Origin: JAXGPP01 sp964436865
GTDB taxonomy: Bacteria; Planctomycetota; Planctomycetia; Pirellulales; Thermoguttaceae
NCBI GenBank assembly: GCA_964436865.1
Contig: CAYTFK010000150.1
Span: 1-15,946, forward strand
DNA: 15,946 nucleotides
Direction of reading: 5' to 3'
Below, piece after piece: positions 6,800-13,143 of the stretch (the first letter of the stretch is position 1; each line of letters begins with the position of its first letter). Made by a program: the position numbers and the translations under genes. The notes beneath the pieces are model-generated. The model saw nothing but the letters and a program-made list of their open reading frames with translations. It was not told the DNA's origin and ran no database searches.

Positions 6800-7130
6800 T
6801 GGGCGGCCGCGGCGACGGAACGTCGATTCCAGGCCGAATCGCTTCGCCGTCCGCTGCGACCAGCGGTCATTGCCAACCGGCCGGCCCCGCACCACGCTGC
6901 GGCAGACCGCCTCCAGTTCCGCCTCCGCTTGCGGACGCCGCACCCATTTCAGCCAGCCGCTGGGGTGATGCAAAGGGGTCGGCTGCGCTCCACGCGGGCG
7001 GCGGACCGTCAACAGGTGCTCGTCCTCCTCCACCGCGAGCGACTTGAGTGGTCCCTGGTAAAGACGCCCCCGTCCGACCCTGCCGTGGGCACAGTGCCGG
7101 AGGCGAACCGCCTGCCGCGCAGATTGACCG
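6800..7130 (-). pseudogene. remnant of a REP-associated (RAYT-type, Y1) transposase
   Basis: Read on the minus strand from about 7130 to 6800, one frame gives pieces that line up in order with the C-terminal half of planctomycete RAYT-like transposases. The pieces are GRGRLYQGPLKSLAVEEDEH (7072-7013), LHHPSGWLKWVRRPQAEAEL, and QRTAKRFGLESTFRRRGRP ending near 6800. In intact relatives a segment of roughly 40 residues, including the YVERNxLRAxLVxRAExW motif, lies between the first two pieces; it is missing here. The N-terminal HUH catalytic region is not found upstream. Identification is from memory of the family. The sequence reads as a degraded insertion, with no flanking terminal repeats recognised. 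Confidence 0.7.
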
Positions 7131-7157
7131 GGCTCATTGGACTGCGGAAAGGCGCGG

Positions 7158-7304
7158 TCATGGCAGGAACCACCAGAATCCCTCCGGTTGAAATGGCGTC
7201 TCCCACGCCCCGGCAAAGCCCACCCCCTCCAGGAACTTCCAAAAAACCGACCAGATCCGCCGCACGGCGCTGCCCGAAACGTCGGGCGGCGCGTGTTTAT
7301 TCAT
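7158..7304 (-). CDS. candidate small ORF, 48 residues, Trp/Phe-rich
   Basis: An ATG at 7302-7304 opens a 48-codon frame ending in TGA at 7158-7160. The peptide has five Trp and seven Phe, with a central segment RRIWSVFWKFLEGVGFAGAW and the end PEGFWWFLP, and its third positions are mostly G/C. That is more protein-like than the other frames in this gene-poor stretch. No clear Shine-Dalgarno precedes it and I recognise no family. It may be a real small membrane-associated peptide, a fragment of a lost gene, or chance. Confidence 0.25.
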   Translation of the reverse strand: MNKHAPPDVSGSAVRRIWSVFWKFLEGVGFAGAWETPFQPEGFWWFLP

Positions 7305-7821
7305 TCTCAATTCGGCAGATTTGCAATCACCGGGCCCGTTGCGGCCACGCGCTCGCTCCCTGCGCGGACCGCACGGCGCCGGCCAGCCTGCGTCCAGTGT
7401 CTATGGACTGTCGTCCTGCGCTCTCCGCACCGGCACCCCTCTGCGAACTTCAACACTGAAGCCAATAGGGGTATAAGCACTTACGCTGGGAATCCTGTCG
7501 CGAAAGCCTTTCCGGGCTTGAACTTATCGCGGCACCTCGCGTCGCAACGAACCGAAACACTGGCGTGGGGCGTTTCGCTTCAGCCAGCCAAGCTCACCCA
7601 TTCGGGGCCATCGACCCCCGCGGGTAACGCCTCGTCTGTTGAGCTTCGGGTTGATAGTGCAACGAGGACGACGGGCACCGAGCGAAGCTTGGTCCGGAGC
7701 CCGGCTTCAGGAGAAAGGACTTGAAGAAGTTGCGTTATCAACCTGTACGACAACAATCCGTCCCAGGCGGACTGATTGTGTCCCAAGCCCCTCGTGCGGT
7801 AGTTCCGTTCCTGCCGGTCGC
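7305..7821. other. gene-poor stretch between the transposase remnant and the glycoside-hydrolase-like gene
   Basis: Frames open here lack protein-like composition, recognisable motifs and ribosome binding sites. The one repeated signal is an 18-base box at 7652-7669, which matches 16 of 18 bases at 9374-9391. The remainder looks like decayed sequence. Confidence 0.5.
7652..7669 (-). repeat. second copy of the promoter-like 18-base box found before the 9342 gene
   Basis: On the + strand TGATAGTGCAACGAGGAC matches TGATAGTATAACGAGGAC at 9374-9391 except for two central bases. On the minus strand the intact copy contains the TATACT -10 box of the exported hydrolase-like gene; here that box is spoiled to TGCACT. 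A GAGG-containing stretch follows at similar distance in both. This suggests a duplicated and decayed leader. Confidence 0.45.
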
Positions 7822-9342
7822 CTAAACCCGGCGGAGGATGCAAAGGTAACGGGGAGCGAGGGTCCAGTGGCTCGCCGGTGGCGCGGTGGGCTCGGCGAGA
7901 GAAACGAAATTGGCCGAGGTTGCGATCTCGGCGGGTGTCTGGCTGTAGTTGGCAATTGCGAGGTGGATTTCGCGGTTGGCGAAGGCCGAGGCGACCACAC
8001 CCGGCGGAAGCGGCTGGGCAAAGAGCGTGGAGTCGCCGATCTCGAGCCAGGCCCAGGTGCCGTCTTCGACCATGGGCAAGTATTGCCTGAGCCATCGGGC
8101 GTGCGTCGATTGAGTCTCAGGGCGGGGAGGAACGGCGTCCCAGCCACCGTAGACGTGCGGTCCGTCGGGGTGTGCCTGATGATATTCCCAGGCCGCCTTG
8201 CAGCGCCGCTTCCAGAGGTCGTGTTCCACCGGCGCCGGTGAATAGTTCACGCCGGGGACCATCGCCCGCTCACCCGTCCAGGGCCGGCCGGCCTGCAGGA
8301 GCGGGAACTGCATGTACGGAATCGCGTGGAGGTAGGGTTCATCGTCGCTTTCGATCTTGGCGAACGACATGTCGATGCAGGGCACGACGTAGGGCGGATG
8401 GTTCTTGACCGCCTCGCGGAGCCCGTCGGCATTGTCGACGTTCTCGCCGACCCAGAGATAATCATAGACCTTGACGCCGCCGGTCTGGGGCTGGTTGGCG
8501 AAGTCGGCGTGGACCTTGTAGATCCCGCCGCGACGGTTGATCTCGGCGTAGACCAGCGCGAGCAGATCGGCTACCGCGCCGTCGTACTGGGGTGTCTCTT
8601 CGAAGGCGGCGACCTCGTCGCGGGCCAGTTCCTGACCGCCCTTCGTGGCATTGGGAACGTATCCCCAGTCGTTGTAGAGCCCGTCGACACCGAAATCGTC
8701 GAGGATGCGGAGCATTTGCGGCAGCAGGTAGGCCCGCCACCCGGGGCTGGCCGGCGAGCAGCGCATGAGGTTCCAGTAGCCGGCGAAGAAGCCGTCGCCG
8801 GGCCGCGACCACTCCTCGCGGTAGTCGGGGTCGGTGCGGATGAAATAGCCGGTCGAGGCGTAGGCCAGGATCTTCATACCGCGCTGGTGAACCATCTGGA
8901 CGAAGCGGCGAAAACCGTCGGGATTGAGCGCGGTGAGCTTGTGGCCGCCGAACAGCCGAAGCTGGTCGTTCCAGTCGTCCATCACCTGGATCAACTGGAT
9001 GCCGTGCGCCTTGAGGCGATCCAGTTCGCGCTCGTCGTACTCGTCGGGATCGTACGGCTTGCGGCAGGGATACTCGCCGAGGTTGTAGCAGCACTGGGCG
9101 GGGAGATAGTTCGTGATCAGGTGGCGGCGCATGCAGGTGCGAATCTCGCCGCGGCAGAGGGCGATGTTTTCGAGCCTTCGCCGGTGGTCCTCCGCGGTAT
9201 AGCTGGCGAGGACTGCGGGGGCGGGCGCTGCGGCCGGAGGCGACGATCCTGCCAACACGGGGCGAGCGCCCGCCGCGGTGGAAACGACCGCTCCCACGGC
9301 GGCTGCTTGGACGGTGGATTTCAGGAAGTTGCGACGATCCAT
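7822..9342 (-). CDS. TAT-exported TIM-barrel glycoside-hydrolase-like protein
   Basis: This 506-residue protein begins MDRRNFLKSTVQAAAVGAVV, a twin-arginine leader with an Ala-rich h-region and likely cleavage near residue 31. GAGGTG lies seven bases before the ATG. The body has the rhythm of an (alpha/beta)8 glycosidase: strand IQLIQVMDDWNDQ (about 116-128), MKILAYASTGYF (156-167), GVDGLYNDWGY (218-228), YKVHADF (275-281) and YDYLWVGENVD (293-303). D220 or D225 and E300 are candidate catalytic acids by position in the barrel. A beta-sandwich-like C-terminal region (about 430-506) follows. I cannot assign a CAZy family or substrate. Several unpaired Cys are unusual for an exported protein. 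It would act in the periplasm on glycans, upstream of the isomerase-like enzymes encoded nearby. Confidence 0.7.
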   Translation of the reverse strand: MDRRNFLKSTVQAAAVGAVVSTAAGARPVLAGSSPPAAAPAPAVLASYTAEDHRRRLENIALCRGEIRTCMRRHLITNYLPAQCCYNLGEYPCRKPYDPDEYDERELDRLKAHGIQLIQVMDDWNDQLRLFGGHKLTALNPDGFRRFVQMVHQRGMKILAYASTGYFIRTDPDYREEWSRPGDGFFAGYWNLMRCSPASPGWRAYLLPQMLRILDDFGVDGLYNDWGYVPNATKGGQELARDEVAAFEETPQYDGAVADLLALVYAEINRRGGIYKVHADFANQPQTGGVKVYDYLWVGENVDNADGLREAVKNHPPYVVPCIDMSFAKIESDDEPYLHAIPYMQFPLLQAGRPWTGERAMVPGVNYSPAPVEHDLWKRRCKAAWEYHQAHPDGPHVYGGWDAVPPRPETQSTHARWLRQYLPMVEDGTWAWLEIGDSTLFAQPLPPGVVASAFANREIHLAIANYSQTPAEIATSANFVSLAEPTAPPASHWTLAPRYLCILRRV

Positions 9343-9373
9343 TTGACACCTCGATGCAAGCCGGGTTTCAGCG

Positions 9374-9391
9374 TGATAGTATAACGAGGAC
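9374..9391 (-). promoter_or_regulatory. candidate promoter (-10 TATACT) of the exported hydrolase-like gene
   Basis: On the minus strand TATACT (9378-9383) lies 36-41 bases upstream of the ATG at 9342 and matches the sigma-70 -10 consensus at five of six positions. A possible -35 (TTAGCA) is 19 bases further upstream and is poor. The surrounding 18 bases recur at 7652-7669. Confidence 0.4.
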
Positions 9392-9431
9392 AATGAAGCG
9401 GTGCTAAGCCGAGCCGCGGCGTCGGCCGAGT

Positions 9432-9599
9432 TGCGATCTGGCGGTTGGTTGCCGCTCGACCGTGGTCGCCCACCTCGGCTGCATCGCCCGCTGGACCGGC
9501 CGCGCCTTGAAGTGGGACCCTGCCGCCGACAATTTTCTCGGAGACGAGGAGGCCAACCGCATGCGGGGACGCGCCATGCGGCCACCCTGGCACGTGTGA
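9432..9599 (+). pseudogene. C-terminal remnant of a Gfo/Idh/MocA-family oxidoreductase
   Basis: A + strand frame open from 9408 to a TGA at 9597-9599 encodes about 55 residues that match the conserved end of planctomycete Gfo/Idh/MocA dehydrogenases. AHLGCIARWTGR and ALKWDPAADNF lead into GDEEANRMRGRAMRPPWHV and the stop, which correspond to HLGNIAxRxGRKLxWDP, GDxEAN and RxPWxL in the family. The frame meets a TAA at 9405-9407, and neither an NAD-binding Rossmann domain nor a start codon is found upstream. The gene is therefore a 5'-truncated relic. Intact members oxidise sugars or inositols with NAD(P). Its position directly ahead of an isomerase-like gene suggests a former operon partner. 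Confidence 0.8.
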
Positions 9600-9825
9600 C
9601 GGGTCCTGGAAGGAAGGTCGCCCGGCTTGCCGTCGCAATACCGCATGCCTGTTGTACCGGTGCGTGCCGAAGTCGAACTCGGGCGCGGAAACGTCAGCCA
9701 ACTACCCGTACCAAGAGCCGGCCCCAATCGCCGCGGCAGTCCGGCCGCATCGTTGACACCCGGCAAGCGCTGAAGCAGAATCGGGCTTTGAGAGTGCGTT
9801 TTCCAGTTGTCCGGGAGGAGGATCG
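9600..9825. other. spacer before the xylose-isomerase-like gene
   Basis: I see no gene or motif of note between the oxidoreductase stop and the next start, apart from the strong GGAGGAGG ribosome binding site just ahead of 9826. Confidence 0.4.
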
Positions 9826-10713
9826 ATGATGCGTGCCAATCGGCGTGCTTTTATTGCGGGAACCACTGCGGCGGCTTTCGGTCTGGCGGCCTCGCGTACG
9901 TTCGGTGTGGAGCTGCCGGCGCCGAAACAGGCGGCCGTGCTCAAGCTCTCCAGCCAGTTGGGAGTGATTCCGGGCGACAGCCTGGAAGCCAAGCTCGCGA
10001 AGATGAAGGCTTGGGGCTTCGAGGGAGTGGAACTGGGTGGCGACATCGTCGGCAACGAGAAGAAGTTCCGCGACGCCGTCGCCAATGCCGGCCTCAAGGT
10101 AAGCGCCATCTGCTGGGGCTCCTGCGAGGGCAAGCTCGTCTCCGAAGACGAGTCGAAGCGCAAGGAAGGGGTCGACGCGCTCAAGCAGGTCCTCGAGTCG
10201 GCCGGCCAGCTTGATTCGACCGGCGTGATCTACGTCCCGGCGTTCAACGGCCAGACGAAGCTCACCAACCAGGAGATCCGCAAGGTCCTCCTCGACACCT
10301 TCCCGGCGATCGGCGAGTATGCCGTGAGCGTGAAGTCCCGCGTCCTCTTCGAACCGCTCAACCGCGGCGAGGCCTATTTCCTCCGCCAGGTGGCCGACGG
10401 CGCCGCGATCTGCCGCGACATCAACAGCCCCGGCGTCCAGCTCATGGGCGACTTCTACCACATGTATATCGAGGAGACGAGCGACCTGGCCGCTTTCCTC
10501 GCCGCCGGCGATTACCTGCACCACGTCCACCTCGCCTCGCGCATCCGCGTGTTGCCCGGCCAGGACGAGCGGCAGTTCGTCGACGGTTTCCGCGGCCTCA
10601 AGCTCATCGGCTTCCAGGACTACTGCAGCTTCGAGTGCGGCGTCAAAGGCGACCGCGAAGTGGAGATCCCCAAGTCGATGGCCTTCCTCCGCGACCAGTG
10701 GCAGAAAGCCTGA
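9826..10713 (+). CDS. TAT-exported xylose-isomerase-like TIM-barrel protein (sugar isomerase/epimerase family)
   Basis: This 295-residue protein starts MMRANRRAFIAGTTAAAFGL, a TAT leader with R6-R7, and is probably cleaved near residue 28. The mature part is an AP-endonuclease-2/xylose-isomerase-like barrel. Putative metal ligands lie at the expected strand ends: E176 in VLFEPLNRGE, D209 and H212 in MGDFYHM, H235 in HHVHLASR, and E270 in FECGVKG. Members isomerise or epimerise sugars, ketoses or inositol derivatives, and some act on 3-keto-glycosides. The substrate here is unknown. GGAGGAGG lies five bases before the ATG; a second ATG one codon later is possible. The gene converges on the next isomerase-like gene across a structured 142-base gap. 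The upstream oxidoreductase relic suggests a former dehydrogenase-isomerase pairing. Confidence 0.85.
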   Translation: MMRANRRAFIAGTTAAAFGLAASRTFGVELPAPKQAAVLKLSSQLGVIPGDSLEAKLAKMKAWGFEGVELGGDIVGNEKKFRDAVANAGLKVSAICWGSCEGKLVSEDESKRKEGVDALKQVLESAGQLDSTGVIYVPAFNGQTKLTNQEIRKVLLDTFPAIGEYAVSVKSRVLFEPLNRGEAYFLRQVADGAAICRDINSPGVQLMGDFYHMYIEETSDLAAFLAAGDYLHHVHLASRIRVLPGQDERQFVDGFRGLKLIGFQDYCSFECGVKGDREVEIPKSMAFLRDQWQKA

Positions 10714-10846
10714 TTCGCGTTCACGCCAACACGTGCGGTGGGTCTTCGCAAACCGCGAATCCGGCCATGCCTCGGTCGCGGCAATGGGGCATAGAAACAC
10801 GCCGGTGCGCGAGACCGGTTTGCGAAGACCCGCCATCAATTCGCGT
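10713..10846. repeat. structured element: 16-bp inverted repeat within 8-bp direct repeats
   Basis: GGGTCTTCGCAAACCG (10740-10755) and CGGTTTGCGAAGACCC (10816-10831) are exact inverted copies separated by 60 bases, and the stem can extend by a G-T pair and two G-C pairs on the outer side. The loop contains a second small hairpin (ATGCCTC with GGGGCAT). ATTCGCGT occurs at 10713-10720 and again at 10839-10846, bracketing the element, and a further inverted CGCGAAT lies at 10754-10760. It fills the gap between two convergent genes, so it could be a bidirectional terminator or a small non-autonomous inverted-repeat insertion with target duplication. Confidence 0.65.
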
Positions 10847-10855
10847 CGGCCGCAG

Positions 10856-11833
10856 CTACCCCGTGCGACCGAGATGTTTCAGCACAAATTGCCGCGCCCG
10901 CGGCATGTCGGCCAGCGTCAGGTGCTCCAATATCAGGAACATCTCGCGGTCCTGCTCAGCCAATAACCTCAGGTACAGCGGATAATCGAGTTCGCCCAGG
11001 CCTGCCGCGGGCAGGTCGGTGCCGTTTTCGGCCGCTTTCACATCCTTGGCGTGGGCAACGATGATCTCCTTGCCCAGCCGCGCAAAGATCTCCTTGAGCA
11101 TCGGCTGCATCTCGGGCAGGTCTTCCTTGCGGAAGTAATTGCACGGGTCCATCACCAGCTTGAGGCCCGGCGAATTCACCTCTTTGAAGAGCCGCTCGGT
11201 CCGCTCGATCGAGTCGATGATGTTCCGCCAGTAAGGCTCGATGGTGAGCACCGCACCGGCCTTCTCGGCCTGCCGGGCCAATTTCTCCAGCTCGCCTCGG
11301 CACTCCAGGTACGCCTCTTCCGTCGCGTTCTCCGGAGCGTCCAGCCATTCCGACTGCCGGTTGTAAGTGCCGGTCTCGGTCGAGATTACCGGCGCGCTCA
11401 GGCGCTTCCAGTTGGAAATCAGGAATTCCATCCGCGCCCGCCCTCGCTCGCGTTTGGCCAGATCAGGATCGACCACGTTGTAGTAGCCGAAGTAGGCGGC
11501 GACCTCGATGCCGTTCTTCTCCAGCGCCGAACGAATCCTGCCCACCGCTTGCCAGTCGGGCGCGAACGGATCGAACCGCACGTCGCCAAACGTGTAGTCG
11601 GTGAGGATTCCCGAAAACCCGTCGGCCTTGATCCGCGCCGCGGCTTCTTCAACCGGCAGATGGCTGTAGATCCGGGCGTCGACAGCCATCTTCAGGCGTG
11701 CTTGCGCCTTCGTCTGCCAGGGCTCGGCCGCCCCGGCCCAGGCGGGCGCCGCGGCCAGCGAAAAGGCCAGTGTCTTTAAACACGTCCGTCTCGAAAGTCG
11801 CAATTCGCTGCTCGGTTCGCAATGCCGATTCAT
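10856..11833 (-). CDS. TAT-exported xylose-isomerase-like TIM-barrel protein, second copy
   Basis: This 325-residue protein has a leader with SRRTCLKTLAFSLAAAPAWAGA at about 14-35, a twin-arginine type with cleavage near AGA-AEP. The barrel carries plausible metal ligands: E153 in STETGT, E199 in TIEPYW, D229 in MDPCNYF, H261 in AHAKDV, and E303 in LEHL, the pattern of the sugar phosphate isomerase/epimerase family. GLGELDYPLYLRLL at about 278-291 is a typical late motif. It differs strongly in sequence from the copy at 9826-10713, so it is unlikely to be a recent duplicate and probably has a different substrate. The start at 11831-11833 has GAGGAGG upstream; a much longer open frame to 12481 is antisense to the next gene and is not used. 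It diverges from the URO-D-like gene. Confidence 0.85.
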   Translation of the reverse strand: MNRHCEPSSELRLSRRTCLKTLAFSLAAAPAWAGAAEPWQTKAQARLKMAVDARIYSHLPVEEAAARIKADGFSGILTDYTFGDVRFDPFAPDWQAVGRIRSALEKNGIEVAAYFGYYNVVDPDLAKRERGRARMEFLISNWKRLSAPVISTETGTYNRQSEWLDAPENATEEAYLECRGELEKLARQAEKAGAVLTIEPYWRNIIDSIERTERLFKEVNSPGLKLVMDPCNYFRKEDLPEMQPMLKEIFARLGKEIIVAHAKDVKAAENGTDLPAAGLGELDYPLYLRLLAEQDREMFLILEHLTLADMPRARQFVLKHLGRTG

Positions 11834-11900
11834 GGTGGCCTCCTCGCAGAAATTTGTGTGCCCGCGCCAGGGGTTCTTGCTCGGATACTCCAACCCGGCC

Positions 11901-11928
11901 ATTATGCGCTGCGGCCGGCCAGATGCAA
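11901..11928 (-). promoter_or_regulatory. candidate promoter of the 11833 isomerase-like gene
   Basis: On the minus strand CATAAT (11901-11906, five of six consensus bases) is preceded 16 bases upstream by TTGCAT (11923-11928, three of six). It would give a leader of about 60 bases. On the + strand a perfect TTGACA at 11946-11951 faces the URO-D-like gene, but its -10 partner is poor. Confidence 0.35.
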
Positions 11929-12019
11929 GTCGGCAGCCAACTGCCTTGACAGGCGCACGACCATCGGCCACGATGCGCTTCGGCTCCGAGTGGCTGCCTG
12001 GCACAGGAGAGCGCATCAC

Positions 12020-12994
12020 GTGGATTGCGAACCGGCCGTCTATGAACATGCTGCGTACCTGATCGGTCGCCGGCCGTGGGAGGTCTCGCGCGATCCGGAT
12101 TTGCTCTTCGAGGCTCACGCCGAGGCCTTCCGACGCTACCGGCATCGGCCGGTGGTCGTGTCGATCGACATTTATAATCTCGAGGCCGAAGCCTACGGGG
12201 CCGTCCTCCGCGAACCGCAGGCCACCGGCATTCCGGCGGTCGACAAGCCCATCTGCCGCTCGGCAGCCGATCTCGCATCGCTGGAGCCGCTCGATCCGGC
12301 TGCCGGGCGGATCCCGATGTCGATCGATGTGGCCCGCCGGCTCGCTGCGCATCTGCCGGAGGCCGACGTCCGCCTCCCCATGGCCGGTCCGTTTTCGATC
12401 GCCAGCAACCTGCTCGGTTTCGAAACGCTCCTGGTCGAAATGCTCGAGCACCCGGACGAAACGGCGGATGGACTCATGCACCTCGCCCGCGGCCAGACGC
12501 GATTCTGCCAGGCCGTCCGCGACGCCGGATTGGATATCGCCTTCTTCGAGTCGGCCGCCGCGCCGCCGCTGGTCTCACCGGCCCTCTTCCGGCGCATCGA
12601 GTTGCCGGCCCTCAAGGCGGTGATCGAACGCGCCGCGGCGGTCGTGGGTCACCCCGTTCCCTGCGTCATTGGCGGCGATACGGCGCCCATTCTCGAATCG
12701 ATCCTCCAGACCGGCACGAACTACGTCATCTGCCCGATCGAGACCGATCAGGCGGCCTTCATGGCCAAAATCCGCGACCGCCTCGACGTCCGCGTGCGGA
12801 TCAACGCCTCGCCCGCCATCATGGCCCGTGGCAGCCGCGACGAACTTCGCGCCGAGGTCGAGCGCATCCACCGCCTCGCCACGGGCAGGAAGAACGTCTC
12901 CATGGGCACTAGCGCCTTGCCCTACGAGACCCCGCCCGAAAACGTCCTCTGCGTCCAAGAACTCTGCCGCTCGCTCGCCCCGTCCAACGCCTAA
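12020..12994 (+). CDS. uroporphyrinogen-decarboxylase-like (URO-D/MtaA-type) TIM-barrel protein
   Basis: This 324-residue protein resembles the URO-D superfamily, which contains heme-pathway decarboxylases and the zinc-dependent methyltransferases MtaA, MtbA and CmuA. Visible landmarks are EPAVYEHAAYLIGR near the N-terminus, VVSIDIYNLEAEAYGA (47-61), PMAGPFSIASNLLGFE (120-135), HPVPCVIGGDTAPIL (211-225) and NYVICPIETD (234-243). H211, C215 and C238 are positioned like the His/Cys zinc ligands of the methyltransferases, which argues against a heme enzyme, but spacing differs from the usual HxC. There is no export leader, so it is probably cytoplasmic, unlike its neighbours. The open frame begins at 11822, but the GTG at 12020 is chosen: AGGAG lies ten bases upstream and family-like sequence starts there. 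A GTG at 11990 is the alternative. Confidence 0.7.
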   Translation: MDCEPAVYEHAAYLIGRRPWEVSRDPDLLFEAHAEAFRRYRHRPVVVSIDIYNLEAEAYGAVLREPQATGIPAVDKPICRSAADLASLEPLDPAAGRIPMSIDVARRLAAHLPEADVRLPMAGPFSIASNLLGFETLLVEMLEHPDETADGLMHLARGQTRFCQAVRDAGLDIAFFESAAAPPLVSPALFRRIELPALKAVIERAAAVVGHPVPCVIGGDTAPILESILQTGTNYVICPIETDQAAFMAKIRDRLDVRVRINASPAIMARGSRDELRAEVERIHRLATGRKNVSMGTSALPYETPPENVLCVQELCRSLAPSNA

Positions 12995-13017
12995 CTCACG
13001 CATCCGCCCGAAGTCGC

Positions 13018-13048
13018 CTTTCGCTCGGCGAAAGCTCGCCCAGCGAGC
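13018..13048 (+). terminator. two tandem hairpins after the URO-D-like gene
   Basis: CTTTCGC-tcg-GCGAAAG (13018-13034) and GCTCGC-cca-GCGAGC (13034-13048... sharing one base) form two abutting perfect stem-loops 24 bases past the stop codon. No T-run follows, so termination is likely by position but not proven. Confidence 0.5.
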
Positions 13049-13127
13049 CCCCGCTCGCTCCTCACTGCCACACGCCATCCAGGCCAATGACTCGGCGCTG
13101 TCTACCGGTTAGACTATTCGTTATTCA

Positions 13128-13137
13128 CCTCCGGAGG
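13128..13137 (+). promoter_or_regulatory. palindromic ribosome binding site of the lyase-like gene
   Basis: CCTCCGGAGG is a perfect 10-base palindrome whose right half is the Shine-Dalgarno, six bases before the ATG at 13144. The arrangement echoes the one in front of csrA. It fixes the start codon; any regulatory role is speculative. Confidence 0.5.
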
Positions 13138-13143
13138 AACGTC

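Noticed and set aside
7395..7500. Minus-strand peptide AYTPIGFSVEVRRGVPV that looks somewhat protein-like
   Set aside because: It is short, lacks a convincing start, and I recognise no family; it may be chance or a tiny relic.
6929..7724. Overlapping + strand frames of 176 and 195 codons in the gene-poor stretch
   Set aside because: They show no ribosome binding site, Arg/Pro/Ser-rich random composition and no motifs; one overlaps the transposase relic antisense.
8326..9384. 352-codon + strand frame opposite the exported hydrolase-like gene
   Set aside because: It is a mirror of the biased codons of the minus-strand gene, with repetitive Val/Asp/Gly-rich composition and no ribosome binding site.
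9321..9829. Frames of 120-142 codons on both strands around the oxidoreductase relic
   Set aside because: Only the short frame ending at 9599 carries a recognisable family pattern; the longer ones are out of frame with it and have no motif.
11834..12481. Long N-terminal extension of the second isomerase-like protein
   Set aside because: It would overlap the URO-D-like gene antisense and precede a complete TAT leader that has its own strong Shine-Dalgarno.
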